NCBI RefSeq assembly: GCF_008831285.2
Contig: NC_045138.2
Coordinates: 20,307,934 to 20,371,933, forward strand
From: Nymphaea colorata
Lineage: Eukaryota > Streptophyta > Magnoliopsida > Nymphaeales > Nymphaeaceae
Length of the DNA: 64,000 bases
Direction: 5' to 3'
A program made the position numbers and the translations under genes. The notes under the pieces are model-generated. The model worked only from the letters and a program-made list of their open reading frames with translations. It was not told the DNA's origin and ran no database searches. Position 1 is the first letter of the stretch, and each line of letters begins with the position of its first letter. Shown here piece by piece: positions 37,206-50,016 of the stretch.

Positions 37206-39442
37206 ATGGACGAGGAGAAGAAGAGCGAGAGTCATTTGACGTCCGCCGCGGCGTTTGTGGAAGGTGGCATACAAGATGCGTGTGAGGACGCTTGCAGCAT
37301 CTGTTTGGAGCAGTTCTGCGATAGCGATCCTTCCACGGTAGAATTTCCTTGATTTCCTTTTCTGTTCTCACTCTCTTATGAAATGATGGTAATTTGTTTC
37401 TTAGATGTTTTAGGTTTGGGATCTTCTTGCCGGTTGTCTGATAGCTTATGATTGAAAGGTTCTGAGTTTTTCTCGTTGGTATTTGGGCAGGTGACTAGCT
37501 GCAAACATGAGTTCCATCTCCAGTGCATCCTTGAATGGTGAGTGTGTCGACACGTCCTTCTCGAACAATTCAGTTCCAATTTGGCTGATTTCACGTGTTA
37601 ATGATAATTATGGAACAGTTTGATAGATCTATTGAAATTTGTTGTTTTGGTACCTGTAGAGGAGGGGATTATGATGTTGTAGTATACCATCATTTGCTGT
37701 GCCAACGGAAAATGGCATCTGGTGGAACTTTGTGTTCTATGGTGGAATATGTCGGCATGGCAGATAAGGGGTTCACACCTTTCATATTTTGATGACAAAG
37801 AATCCAGCATAATGTCTTTCTTCAATGCAATTGACTAAAAGGATGCCGGCTGCTAGATATAGTTGGGTCGTCGATATCTTGTTTATGATGATAACAAAAT
37901 GACGTCTTGTCAAGTTAAATTTGGTTGCGTTGTATGTCCAATATCTCTTTATTTGAACGTGAAACCACAGTTAGTCTTTTGTGCCTTATCTTAGTTTGCG
38001 TTCATTATCTTGAATGTCAGGTGCCAGCGAAGCTCCCAGTGCCCCATGTGTTGGCAACCTATCAGTCTTAAGGATCCAGCAAGGTCTGTTAAATGAATTT
38101 TTTCATTTTTGTTGTTTCTTTCTTCTTGTCGGTGATAGCGGAATTTGCTTCTGCGTTCTGATTCAAAGGAAAGGAAAGAAAGAATGCCAAACATGTGGTT
38201 CATTATACATAATTGTGTGACCGTGTTCTTTCAGTCAAGAGCTGCTTGAGGGAGTTGAGCGGGAAAGGAACTTTAGGCTAAATCAATCAAGAAACACAAC
38301 CATATTCCATCATCCAACACTTGGGGACTTCGAACTACAACATGTACGTGGCCTTGATGTCTTGCGTTGTTATATTGTCCTTGATTGTGGAGACATTACA
38401 GGACCTATACCCTACTCATTTATCGATGAACTTTGTTGGATGCAGCTTCCAGTAGGCGCAAATGATTCTGAACTTGAAGAGCGTATTATCCAACATCTTG
38501 CTGCTGCTGCTGCCATGGGGAGGGCACATCATTTTGCCAGAAGAGAAGGCCACTGGAGTAGGGCTGGTTCCCATGGTCGGCCACAGTTTCTGGTCTTTTC
38601 AGCACATCCAAATGCACCAGCTGTTGGTCCCATGTCTGCAGTTCCCAGAGCTAGTGCAAGTGAATCTTCCCCAACTGTCGCTGTTTTAACTCCAGCTGCT
38701 CCTCTTTCTTCTGTTGAAGAAGAACCTCAACATGGTAGTCTTTCACAAACGCCTCCTCGTCAAGTTGATCAAATACCCAACTCAGCAGCTGCAATGGCTA
38801 CTAATATAAGCAACAGACTTAGCATGTCGAATAATAGGTAAATATCTTGGACAAAGTCAGACCATGAGGATCTGTAAGTCTTTTGTCTGGACATAATGTT
38901 ATATTCATTTGTGTTCCTGGTTACAGGAGTGGTTCAAGTCACTCTTCCCCTGTCAGTCATGATCGAGCTGGGCCTTCCGATTTCCATTCCTTCTCGGAGT
39001 CCCTGAAGTCTCGTTTCAACGCAGTTTCAACACGGTTTGTATTAACCAAATACCAGTCGCTATAAAAAAAAGGTTGGTGCTTATGGTTTCTGACCAAACT
39101 ACTTTCTTTTTAAGATACAAGGAGACAATTTCAAAGACTACAAGAGGATGGCGGGAGAGGCTGTTCTCACGAAATTCACCTGTACAAGATGCCAACTCTG
39201 AAGCTAGGAGAGATGCAAATACTGGCATAGCCAATCTTTCTAACATGATGGAGCGCCTGCGAGCTAGTGAAACTGACAGAGCTAGTGAGGCCTCTGTTTC
39301 AGAAAGCACTGAAGGCAGTTCTGTCATCCCTCAAGAGAATTCTACTCCTACAAATGTCCAAGTGATTGAGGAAGATCATCCTAGCACTCCTCCAACCAAT
39401 GTAAATGCAGCAACTTGTGCTGCAATCTCTGGCCCAAATTGA
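37206..39442 (+). CDS. RHF2A: RING-H2 E3 ubiquitin ligase, RHF2A type, 7 exons, 392 aa
   Basis: Exons 37206-37337, 37491-37537, 38021-38083, 38235-38343, 38446-38837, 38927-39034 and 39115-39442; all GT-AG, frame open across the joins, stop TGA at 39440. The RING-H2 is C3H2C3: Cys30, Cys33, Cys48, His50, His53, Cys56, Cys67 and Cys70, split by introns 1 and 2. Family signatures are HLTSAAAFVEGGIQDAC before the RING, HPTLGDFELQHLPVG, ERIIQHLAAAAAMGRA, and the C-terminal block DRAGPSDFHSFSESLKSRFN. In Arabidopsis, RHF1a and RHF2a act redundantly in gametogenesis by promoting turnover of the CDK inhibitor ICK4/KRP6 (known of the family; function here is inferred). Length is close to the Arabidopsis protein (about 375 aa). 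The C-terminal third is Ser/Thr-rich and probably disordered. Confidence 0.95.
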
Positions 39443-40701
39443 TTTTCTCACAACATATCTATATAATGTTTGCATGTTTAACATGCATATGTGAAGGTTA
39501 GTATTTTAATAACTCCTGTTGCAGCTATTTTCTGTCAGCTTACTGCAATATGAAGCTAGGCTTGACAAAAATGTGCTTGTCTAACAAAAAAAATGGTTGA
39601 CATATGCCATGAATTTTGTGAAGCATGCTGATTTACTGCAAGTAGATTCACATTTCACAATGCATTTTGTAATGGTTATGTAGGTTTTCCTGGGTATTTG
39701 CTGGGAGTTTCTCTTTTGAGTTCCTATTGATGAAGAAGAACTCAGAAAGCAAGCCTAGATTCTAAAAACTGAGCAAATTAGGCCACTCCTCATGCCATTA
39801 GGACTTTTGCTTTAACACTGTTTGAGCCTTAATCCAAATGGCAAGTTCATGGAAGGCTTCAAAAGTCAATGCAAGTTCATTGCATTTTTCTCTTTTTGTT
39901 CAAACTGTAAACTGCAGGGATTAGTGGGACAAATCATTTCTTATACCAACTGAGTTGAAGGGTTTGATCATTTCCAGTGGGATCTCATTGTTCTTTGGCA
40001 ATTGGCATCTTGTTATGAGTTGTGGAGTATCTGTGTTAATTTTCAAGGAAAAAGTATGATATTATTGTAGGACATCATTGCAGTCATCAAATCATGAGAC
40101 CATTTTGGTTACAAAAGTGTTCACGAATTACAGTTGTGTCAGTTATGTGTTCTCGAGCTCCAACATTGGCCATTTGGGGACAGAAATTTCATGTTGGTTA
40201 TCATGTATCCACCACACATTATTACCTGAATGGATCAGAAAAATAAAGATAATTTTTCACTGCTAACTTTCTTTGAGGCTAAATGTGGTCGGCACTTATT
40301 TAATTCCTGTCATTGCTTTCAGCGCCACTCTCATAATTTTCTGCATGTCTTGATCCCCATTAAAATATTGGCTTCATCTATTCCCATGTGGTGCCCGTTA
40401 TCCTTGTGCATTCTATTCATCGGACATGTTATCGATCTAAGTTTGTCATATTTTAGTAGGCATTTGGGCCTGTCAATTTCAAGAAGCTAACTTGTTTTGA
40501 AATTTAACGGAGTACTTGTTTCCTAGTATGCTATTATATAACTTTTTAATTACTCAAGAAATTTATTGACTACAGTTATATGCAGACTGGTGAATATGGA
40601 TAAGCTTAGTTTTCACATTCATCAATATCTTTGTGTTATTTTTGTTATCCGACAAGTTTATGGTCAAGGCACAAGTTAAATGAAGATCTATTGTTAATCT
40701 T

Positions 40702-40702
<1 letters not shown>

Positions 40703-40774
<72 letters not shown>
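40703..40774. repeat. Compound (TA)(CA)(TA)(GA) microsatellite
   Basis: Four adjoining dinucleotide blocks with no unique sequence between them, downstream of RHF2A. Short ORFs rich in Ile-Tyr and Cys-Val across this stretch are artefacts of it. Confidence 0.95.
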
Positions 40775-43700
40775 CTTCTTTCAAAGAGTAAATTCAGAGT
40801 TAAGGAACAGAAAATATGAGAATAAGAGCTTCTGTTGGTAAGATTTGTGAAAAATGTTGGTTGATCAGTAGGCAAGGGTGAATTCCAGTAATTTATTCTA
40901 ATTAGAAACATAAGCAGACAGCGGGAGAATATTTGTGAATAGGAACTTTAACTTTTTAAGATACATGAGCTAGGGTGGATATATTGTGAAACCCAATGTT
41001 TTAAAAGCTGTTGAGGATGCCTTTGGTTGGCACAAGCTGTCTTGTTGACTTTGTAAGCCCATGACAATTATATCTAGTACATGTGAAACATGTCTCGTCT
41101 ATATGCTTTACGTGTATTTTTCAGCTATTATGGGCAAACGTCAATGTCCATTTCACTGATAAATGGTACAGTATGTTATGGATCAAATGTACAATCTGCA
41201 CTTCGTATGCAGTTCTTTCATATTGAACATCAGGCATCCAGATATAGGACTGAGAGCTGTCTGACTTCACTTAGTCCTCTTCAAGTATGATTCTTGAACT
41301 GGTTTGACCCAATTAATGATTGATCTTAGCTGTGTCAACCGACTCACCAGGTCAACTGATCAAGTATTTTCGTATTTTATGGTTGTGACGTTTGTCCATC
41401 TTATAATCTTTGTATTTTACTTTTATAGTGGCATCACACCCTGTTACCAAACCAATGTGTATGTCACATCTTTGTTATGTCTTACTCTTCTAAGTGGCAT
41501 CATACCGGTCAGTTTGGTTTTGGCTTTGTTGGTGTCTGAATTCATGAATCTTTTTTCTTTCAATATAACTTGCAATATTTTAATCTTGGATTGGTACTTG
41601 TCTTCTTGAGCATGTGTGAACCTGACCACCTCTTTCTTATCCATGTAGATATCCCTGCCGGTCCTTTGTATCACCTTGAAATTTTTTTTCAGACATTCTT
41701 TGTCCATATGGTTGGCGTTTGTCCATTAATTTTTTGCTTTTATGTTTAGGGGAAACAAAGCATCTTGGGTTGTATTTGTTTCTTCTGTTGACCTATGGTA
41801 ATTATAAAACATTCAAAGAGTCCTTTGTATGTGTTCACTTGAAGGAGGTACGAAAAACATAATCGAGAAATACTATTTTGCTGCAGCATGCATATCAATT
41901 CTCGATTTTGCTTTACATTATATATGATATTTTCTGCAGAATGGTTGATCAGTGTGGAGTTTCCATGTCCTGCTGTTAATAGTCTCCCATTAGTAGACTG
42001 CCCTGTGGCTCCACAATGATCATTATATTGTTTGATGGGTACTTTGTCTATGTTGAACTACTGATAGGCAATATAAGTTACATGGATGCGCTTTATAAGT
42101 TTTATTTTGAACCTGGTGATTAGAAACTTCCAGAACTGCAATTTTATGCAAGTGGAATGTCCAGGTGACTTCCATTTTGTGCTCCCTTACTTCCCTCCTC
42201 ATTTTTTCATTCCATGTTCCATCACATAAAGTCCCTTCACAGCTGCGCTTATTACATTCATTATGATTCTCTCCAAACTGCATGATGTCTGTCTTCGACT
42301 ATGACTTTTCAGTTGGTCTTGCATGTTCTCTCAAAAGAATTAGTGGGTGCTGCAACCCTTCTCTCTCTTTTTTTTTTCTGCACTTGTAATTTATCATTTT
42401 ATCCCTTTAGTTCCCTGTGTTTGTCATATTGTCAAGTCTCTAACAAGAGGCCTTCTTCTTGGAGAGTTTCATGTATCATCTCAAGCTGTTTTATACTGGT
42501 ATTCTGTAGCTATAGTGAAAAATTGGCTTGATTGTTGTGGTTTTGCTTATGCTTCAGCTCCATCTTTAGAGATCTTGCATGGTTGGTTTGATGGTAAAAC
42601 TGCTGTTGATATGACATCTTGCCATCTTGGCTAGGCCACTAGTTTTGAACTTTTTCATTTGCTTATACCAAAAGAACTTTGTAGAGTCATGAATGTAATC
42701 TGCTTAACCTGAAGAGGGAGATAATTGGCAGTTAGCAGTCAGCCTGGTTGGTTTATAATTAGCCAACTTCTCACTAGTTAGATGTGTTCCATCATTTTTC
42801 CTTTCTTCACCCACCCCACCGTGCCTGCCCCCAACCCCCCTCTTCTCAATAGATGTTGGGGAACTTTAACAGCATTTGCTCGTTTGTTAGCCAATCATTG
42901 TGCAGCAATGTGGCACATTTAATTTTGACTTGATTCTTTTCTTGCTATCTTATCTCGGGTTATCGCAGTAAAGACACACTGCCAAAGAACGACTCATCTC
43001 GTGGTCTCCTGCAGCTGCTTGTTTATTCAAGAAACCTGCTGGATCACTGGATTTAGTCGAAATCTTGGACTAGGGAAAGCATATTTGGCTCTTGAAAACT
43101 TGATTGAGATCATCTGGGTTAACCTTCCTACCTCATATTCTGGTTACTCCTGCCATCATGGTTGCGTGGAATCTCAACCATTGTGCAGAAGTTAGAATAT
43201 CCGTCTCTTCCCCACTTTTGTCTAAAACTGGTTTTGGGATAGCAGCTAGTTTCTTTTTCTAGTACTGTCATAAACTTAGATCTAAGTTTATGGTTAATCT
43301 GCCCGCCTCTAATTTTTCTTTGCTACTTAGCTGCATTTTTACAGCTGATAATGGGTAGGGTGATTAAGATGATGAACCTTTCGGGATTAGGTATAAGTTT
43401 AATTTTGTTCACCTTGGTATGGTGCAGGCCGAGAAGTTATTTCTGGATGGTCAGCAGCACTTTTGGCAAGGAGAGGAAGGGTCTCGCTATCAGTTGGTGG
43501 ATATTTTTAGGATATATTCACGTGGGTTCTTTCTTTTTATCTGTTTCGACGGAGAAAGAATGGTAACTCTGGATGCTCCCATGTTTTGTAAATTTGGCTC
43601 TGTAAAAAATTCTCCCAAGAGCTTTGACCTCCCTCCGCCACTTTCCTCCTCTCAGATTTATGAAATATACCCTCTAAATAATACATAAGCAGATCCGATG

Positions 43701-44721
43701 TGAACTGTATTAATCACTGACTATTTCCAGTTTTTTGCTTTAATAATTGTTCACTTCAAGAAATCGATGTCTGTGGTGTTCGAATTTAGAAGAAAAATCA
43801 AATGCGAATACGGAAGTTAGTGGGCCTCTCACGTGTAGGTTCGGGTTATTGCTGGGCAACTTTGGTATATAGCGGGTGGCTTTGTCTGGTGGGTTCGGAA
43901 CGGGTTCTACATGTGCTTATCTGGCCTTGTCCTGGCGCCCCTTTGTTATTTCTGGTCTTATAAGTTAGGTTAGTTTCTTCTTTTCTCCTAAGCAACCCTT
44001 TGAAGATAGGAACGAAATTTTGCTCTAATGTGGCTTCCTAGTGAGGTAAAGTGTGAGTATTCCATGAATTGAGTTCAAAAAGCCCCTTAAAAGCAAATGT
44101 GGGAATGGAGAATAAGGGAAGTGTGTTGGAATAAAAGCAAATGTGGGCATGGAGAATAAGGGAAGTGTGATGGAACGGCGAAGGACGGAGCGAACAGTGA
44201 AGAATGTATTCTCTCTGTTTATGCAAATATGCCTTTTTAGAGGCTGTGTATGTTCTTGTTCTTTGAGGTACTTGCCCTTATGAGGCCACCAAATGTGCTG
44301 TTATGAGGCCAATTGACAATAACATTAATAAGTTGTTTCATGCATTTGCTCTAAAAAATAAGGTAGATTTATGTAACGCTATGTTATATTTTTACATGTA
44401 TCACTGTGTTAGTGTTACATGTGCAACTTTTGTAGATTCATAAAACAAGGTTTTTAGTATTCTTATTCCTAGGCTTATGCAAGGAAGGATCGCCTGGGAT
44501 GAGATTTGAAGCATGATTGCTCCACTATGACTTTTCAATTTCAATCTGGTTCGAACTTGTTAATGTAGAACATGCTAGGAGTCTCTTATATATATATATA
44601 ATTTGTGGATTTCTATTCAGATGGAAAATCTTCGAGCCTCATGTTTAATTGCATCCACCTGAGGCGTTTTGGGTGGCCATGGGTTAACTGAGCTCAATCA
44701 ATATGGTTTTGTGTGTGTGTG

Positions 44722-44752
<31 letters not shown>

Positions 44753-45436
44753 TTGTACAGCCTGTCTCGGTAGGCTTAAATGGGCTTTTTAAAGTCATCC
44801 AACTGCTCTGAAAGACTCCCAAAAGATCTCAAGTTCGTTGGGGCCCAGGTGTCTGAAGACTCCATTTTTTTTTTCCTTAAAAAATCTGGTGAGGGTAAAG
44901 GTGTATCATTCCACAAGTTGGCTGGCAATTTGGGATGCTTCTTCTCATTCTTTCTATATCTTTTCCTTTTTCTAAAGAATGTAATACATCACGTTTTCAC
45001 TCAAACTTCATTTTTTACAAGGGCTAGTCAGATCTGGCGAAGGGGTCTCTCTTCTCTTCTACGTGTCGAATAAAATATAGGTTTGGAGATTGAAGGAATA
45101 TCCTTCTTAATGCGGGGCCGTCCGTGGGGACTACCTAACAGAAACAACTGTTTCATGAATCAAACACCCGAAAAGTAAAGCCACAATCGAGTCACCACGA
45201 AGTGCGCGAACTTAAAACAATACCACGCGTTCCTTTTTCTTTTTTTTTTCTCATCTTGTTCTCAGAAGAAACCGCTAACGGTTTGGTATGGACGGAGAAG
45301 ATGTGCATGGTGAAACCACCACGGTCTTAATGGCATGTCTGAGACAGAAACCTCTAATTAAGAAGCGCTGATATTTTAAACTTTGGACCTTTTAAGGGAT
45401 ATTAATACGTTAATGTGAAAATAGTTATCAAATATC

Positions 45437-45439
<3 letters not shown>

Positions 45440-45501
<62 letters not shown>
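45440..45501. repeat. (TA)n(GA)n microsatellite
   Basis: A TA block running directly into a GA block. A second TA run lies at about 45726-45759. Confidence 0.95.
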
Positions 45502-45505
<4 letters not shown>

Positions 45506-45719
45506 ACTAGGAGTTTGGTGCAGCAGCTGTCATTGCCGACAAAAATGTGTTTCGTGTTGTCTTGGGTACTCCAGTTTATGCAAGCCAAAGTTGTCGGTGT
45601 ACATCTTATTATTGAGGAAGTGAACTCAAATGCAAGGCTTTCATCTTGCCCCCAAGAGAATCTGCTCTGGTTGTCCTCTACTTCATTTACCTCACACAAT
45701 TAAGCTAAGGTGCTCAAAC

Positions 45720-45761
<42 letters not shown>

Positions 45762-47616
45762 TGGCTATTACCAACCCTTAGCTTTTGGTTTGCATCTTTC
45801 CTCTCTCTTCTTTATTAAATGTGGCGTAATAAAAACAGATCTTGACTTAGGAGTCATGTTAATTATCATAATTGTGACAATATTTATATGCTTATGTAGA
45901 TGCAACATCCTAACTACCACTATTGAATATGGAGATGTAAGTAAGAACTATAAAAATTATTTAGAGAGAGAAACACAACACAAGACTTTGAAAAATGACA
46001 AAGTTGGCATTCGCACAGTACAGTTATGATGGGTAAGTTCGATACCTGCACGGACTATGCCATATATATATAATCTCTCTCTCTCATATATATATATATA
46101 TACTGAATGCCCTTGAGTGCCCGGAAGCTGCATTTACCTTGGCCGACTAGCCAGGATACAAGTTGTTTAAAGTGACAAGCCAAAATGTTGTTTAATCATT
46201 CTCCATGTTCTTGACGTTTCTGATTTTTTTTTCAAAAAAATGCACCAAAAACGAATTGACGATAATAAACACACAAGCCTAACTTTTTTGTATTAATAAA
46301 AAATGGTTCTTAGAATTATTGTTGTCAAATTAATTGTTAATATAAAGCCAAAAAGATCAGTTTAGCCCCTAGAAAAATGCATAAATCATACTTGACTTTG
46401 TCAACTTGATTAGGTTTTCCTTGATTTTTAGCATTATTAAAGAGAAATGCTTTCACATGGCAATTGTTTTAGATACTAATAAAAAGGCTAACTTGTTTGG
46501 GTACAATTTTTTTATTGTGTATGAATAATATTTGGTTATATTAACCCAGTTTAAATGTGCAATAACCTAGAGTTCATTGACAAAACCGTCACTTTATATT
46601 AGTGGCGCAAAAACTTAGGTATCCTTTTTAATAATATAAAAATATTAGGTGTCTTTTTTATTATTATTGATTTTTTGGCCTTTTTTTTTATATTTTCCCC
46701 AATTTGCAATAGGGTTTAAATGAAGGTCCTATTGTAGCAACTTGGGTTTGATTCAGTAATGCTGAACCTTTAATGGGTTCCCTCATTTCAGTTTGTGAGC
46801 TTCATTCTTTCTAGGAAAGTAATTAATCTGTTGCAGATGTTTCTTTCATATAACTCTCAAAATATATGTTTTTGAGACTAATCTTCCTAAAATATATGTT
46901 TCTTGAACATCACATTTCTTTTAATAATCATGAGCTGACAATGGACGTGATTTTTAGACCCAACAACTAAAATATGCACATAACCATACTGATGTTCTTG
47001 GGAAATGTATTTTAAGAACATGTAATGTTTCTCAATCAAATGCCCTCAAAATATTCAGAAATCAAAAGGGAAGTGAATGGAATCTTGTAAATATACAAAT
47101 TTAAACATTGCGAGCCTTTGCAAAACAAGAGTGGATGGTTAACTTGGAGATCATTGTCAATAAGTCACAAGGATATTGAAAAATCATTTACATAGATATA
47201 ATTTTGCTTTTCATTCTTTGGCATTAGAATATGATTCTGAGTCGAATTTAGCAATATGTTATGGAATCACTGACATCTCTATAAAGTACCACTAAATTCA
47301 AGGAAATAGTTGCAAATTTTGTGGATAACAAAGCCAATTTTTCCGTTGTGGAGTTTCGAGGAAAATTTAGACCTGCATATGATTCAATGATCAAATGGGG
47401 AGGGAGAAGGAAACTTTTAATTGGGGGCTTTTCACTTGATCTTGATCTCAAAAAATTGAAGAATCAGCTAAGTAAATTTTCTCTGAATCATTTTCCAATG
47501 AGATCATTAAAAATTTATACTCTTTTTAGGTAAAATCAGAGTGCCAATGAACACTCAAAAGTTTTAGGTTCACGTGATTGCTGTCATGTTCAATTGTATT
47601 ATTTTTATATGCTATA

Positions 47617-48130
47617 AACAAGTACGACATTCAAGTTGAAGGATTCATTAAAAATCTACCAGAAAATTTGAAAGTATAAATTGAAGCTTGTTATTAGTAA
47701 ATTGTTGCTGTAAACAATAACAAACCCGACATTCAAGTTGAATGATGCATTAAAAAATAAACAAGTACGACATTCAAGTTGAAGGATTCATTAAAAATCT
47801 ACCAGAAAATTTGAAAGTATAAATTGAAGCTTGTTATTAGTAAATTGTTGCTGTAAACAATAACAAACCCGACATTCAAGTTGAATGATGCATTAAAAAA
47901 TCCACCAAAAATTAAATCTAAGTTTGTTATTCTTATATGTTGTAAATAATAACAAATGCTTAACAAACTCGACATTCATGATTCAAGTTGAAGAATCAAG
48001 TTGAAGAATGCACTAAAAATCTAAAAGAAATTTGATAGTTTAAATTGAAGTTCCTTATTCTTATATACTGTAAACAAGAACAAACCCGACATCGAAGTTA
48101 AGGATGCATTAAAGATCTACCAAAAATTGA
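47617..48130. repeat. Degenerate minisatellite around the word gacattcaagttgaa
   Basis: A 143-bp unit (agtacgacattcaagttgaa at 47621, again at 47764) is repeated almost exactly, and shorter diverged units continue to about 48130. The shared words gacattcaagttgaa, gatgcattaaaaa and ctgtaaacaataacaaac mark at least six units. Non-coding. Confidence 0.85.
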
Positions 48131-48492
48131 AGTTTGGCATTATAGACCGGTTTTGTTCGAGGTTTTCCACCATAGACGGTTCTCCAAAACGCGAGAAAAA
48201 AAAATGCCGCCAAACCAGGCCTCTTGCCCATAGAAAAACGATATCCGGGTGCTGAATTATGAAATTCGCGGGTACAGCCGTCGCAGAGAAGGGCGTAATA
48301 AAATCTATTTAATAATGCAAGTTCTTGTTTTTTCTTTTTCATTCTTTCTCTCTCAGGCGTTCGATCGAAAGAGGTCAAGCTTCCATTCTCTTGACAGCAG
48401 CCAGCAGGCAGTCGGTGAAAAAATGGGTGCTGTAAAAATCGTTTCAGGAAGCGACTCGAATCGAATTATTTTATCGTTTCACCTTTTCCTGT

Positions 48493-48742
48493 AATCGATT
48501 AGTTTGATTTAACAGAACACCTCTGATTGAACTACTGATGATGATGATCTTTCTGCATCTCTTGGAGTGCCGGAAGCGGGAGATCGGAGACTTTTGGGAG
48601 ATCAGAGGGCAGATGATCGATTAGTTTTGATTTAACAGAACTACTTCTGATGGAACTGCTGATGACGATGTTCCTACTACTCATAAGTCCTCCATTTCTA
48701 GGAACATTTCGGAAAGCGGGAGATTGGAGATTAGAGAGCAGA
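48493..48742. repeat. Tandem duplication, period about 123 bp
   Basis: Two diverged copies. Both contain atcgattagttt with gatttaacagaac, then ctctgatt/cttctgat, gaact(a/g)ctgatga, and finally gaaagcgggagat or a close variant. It lies about 1.3 kb upstream of FLA. Confidence 0.75.
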
Positions 48743-49878
48743 AAAGAGTGGGGATGCAGATGTAATCATGGCAGATGCTCTGTCACTTTATACCAACTAC
48801 CCTCTTCATTTCCCTTTTTTATATAAGAAAAAACGAATAGATCTACAGGAGTTAATGGCGGAAGCGCAAACGAAACATGCAAAATTAAAAATTGATAAAG
48901 AAAACAAAAAAAGAGAGCCAGAAGTCAGCAGCCACCGACAGTGGGGAAATAATGAATAAATTCAAAGAAAACCAACTCACCAAGGAGACAGAACTATACA
49001 TATATTCATATATGTATCTCATTTTAACAGTAAATTTTTCTCTGTTTTTTCTTTCACTTTTGATTAACATTCATTGAGACAAAGACTTGGAAATTCATTT
49101 TCTTTTTAAATCTACAAACTAAAAACAAGGAAATGAAAAGGAAAAAGGTGAAAAGGAAAGGGGAAGATGGGGAGGGGCTTTCGATTGATCGGCCGGCCGT
49201 CTGTTCGTTGCCTTCGCTTCCAGAATGACAGCCACCTCCCGCCCGAACCCGAGAAAAATGTGGATGGAAGCGTTCCTTCTATCTGTTCATTTACCACATT
49301 GCCTTCAGGAAAATGGTAAAGTGGCGGCTAAAAAAAGCCCTGCCCACCAAAGACGTCGTGCGAAATGTCAAGAACGCCCTCCTCCCAATCCCGTCGTCCA
49401 AAACTGCAGACAACTGATCTTAAGTGAATTTTCTTCCACACACAATTTAGATTTTACAAAGCCCCGATGATTTCCTATAAGGATCACATCTCTATGAGTT
49501 TCATCCGAAATTTCCTAATTATAAAGTGTCGTCTAAACTAAACTGTAAAGATTATAAAGTTGGTATTCTTTTCATTCGCTTCAACAAATCAGCAAAGCTC
49601 ATTTTTAGTACGATTTGTCTTGAAAAAATATCTCCCATCGCCAACTACGGCTAACTGAGGGCATTTACGTCTTTTCGCTCGTCGTTTTCGGAGACGGTGA
49701 AGTAGAAGCGAAGAAGCCCGCCGGAGAGGAGATGTAGGGCCCGCGTTCAACTAGCCTGGATCCGCGCTTTCTGGATCTGCCACGTGGCCACCTTCCCCAT
49801 AGCATAAAGGGAAGAAAGAAAAGGGCCGGATCTAAACTTATTTTTATCGTCAACCCCCGCCCTCTCCTTTCCCTCCAC

Positions 49879-49955
49879 AGAGAGAGAGAGAGAGTGATCG
49901 GACCGAAGCCGAACAGACGAGCAGTTCAGAGAATTAAGTAAGAGAGAGAAAAAAG
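49879..49955 (+). promoter_or_regulatory. GA-rich tract in the FLA leader or promoter
   Basis: Purine-rich (GA)n blocks, continuing as gagagaa words to about 49985, end about 30 bp before the FLA start codon. Such tracts are common in plant leaders. No clear TATA box is visible in the 200 bp upstream. Confidence 0.4.
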
Positions 49956-50016
49956 AGAGAGCATAAAGGAGAGGAGGAGAGAGCAGCCTCTGTCGTGGCC
50001 TGCGAATCCCCCGGCC

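Larger units (their letters stand above)
39443..50016. other. Long intergenic region between RHF2A and FLA
   Basis: The start is probably RHF2A 3' UTR. The rest has no gene I can name. It holds a compound (TA)(CA)(TA)(GA) microsatellite at 40703-40774, and (GT)/(TA) and (TA)/(GA) runs at about 44709-44751, 45440-45501 and 45726-45759. Two tandem-repeat blocks follow, at 47617-48130 and 48493-48742. A frame at about 43419-43688 (AEKLFLDGQQHFWQGEEG) is open for 89 codons but unrecognised. From about 49750 the sequence is the FLA promoter and GA-rich leader. Confidence 0.5.

Noticed and set aside
46020-46060. tRNA-like B box (aagttcgatacctgc)
   Set aside because: No A box or cloverleaf at the right distance; probably a mobile-element tail.
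48768-48959. 63-codon ORF starting MADALSLYTNYPLHF
   Set aside because: Too short, no family resemblance, and it directly follows a tandem duplication.
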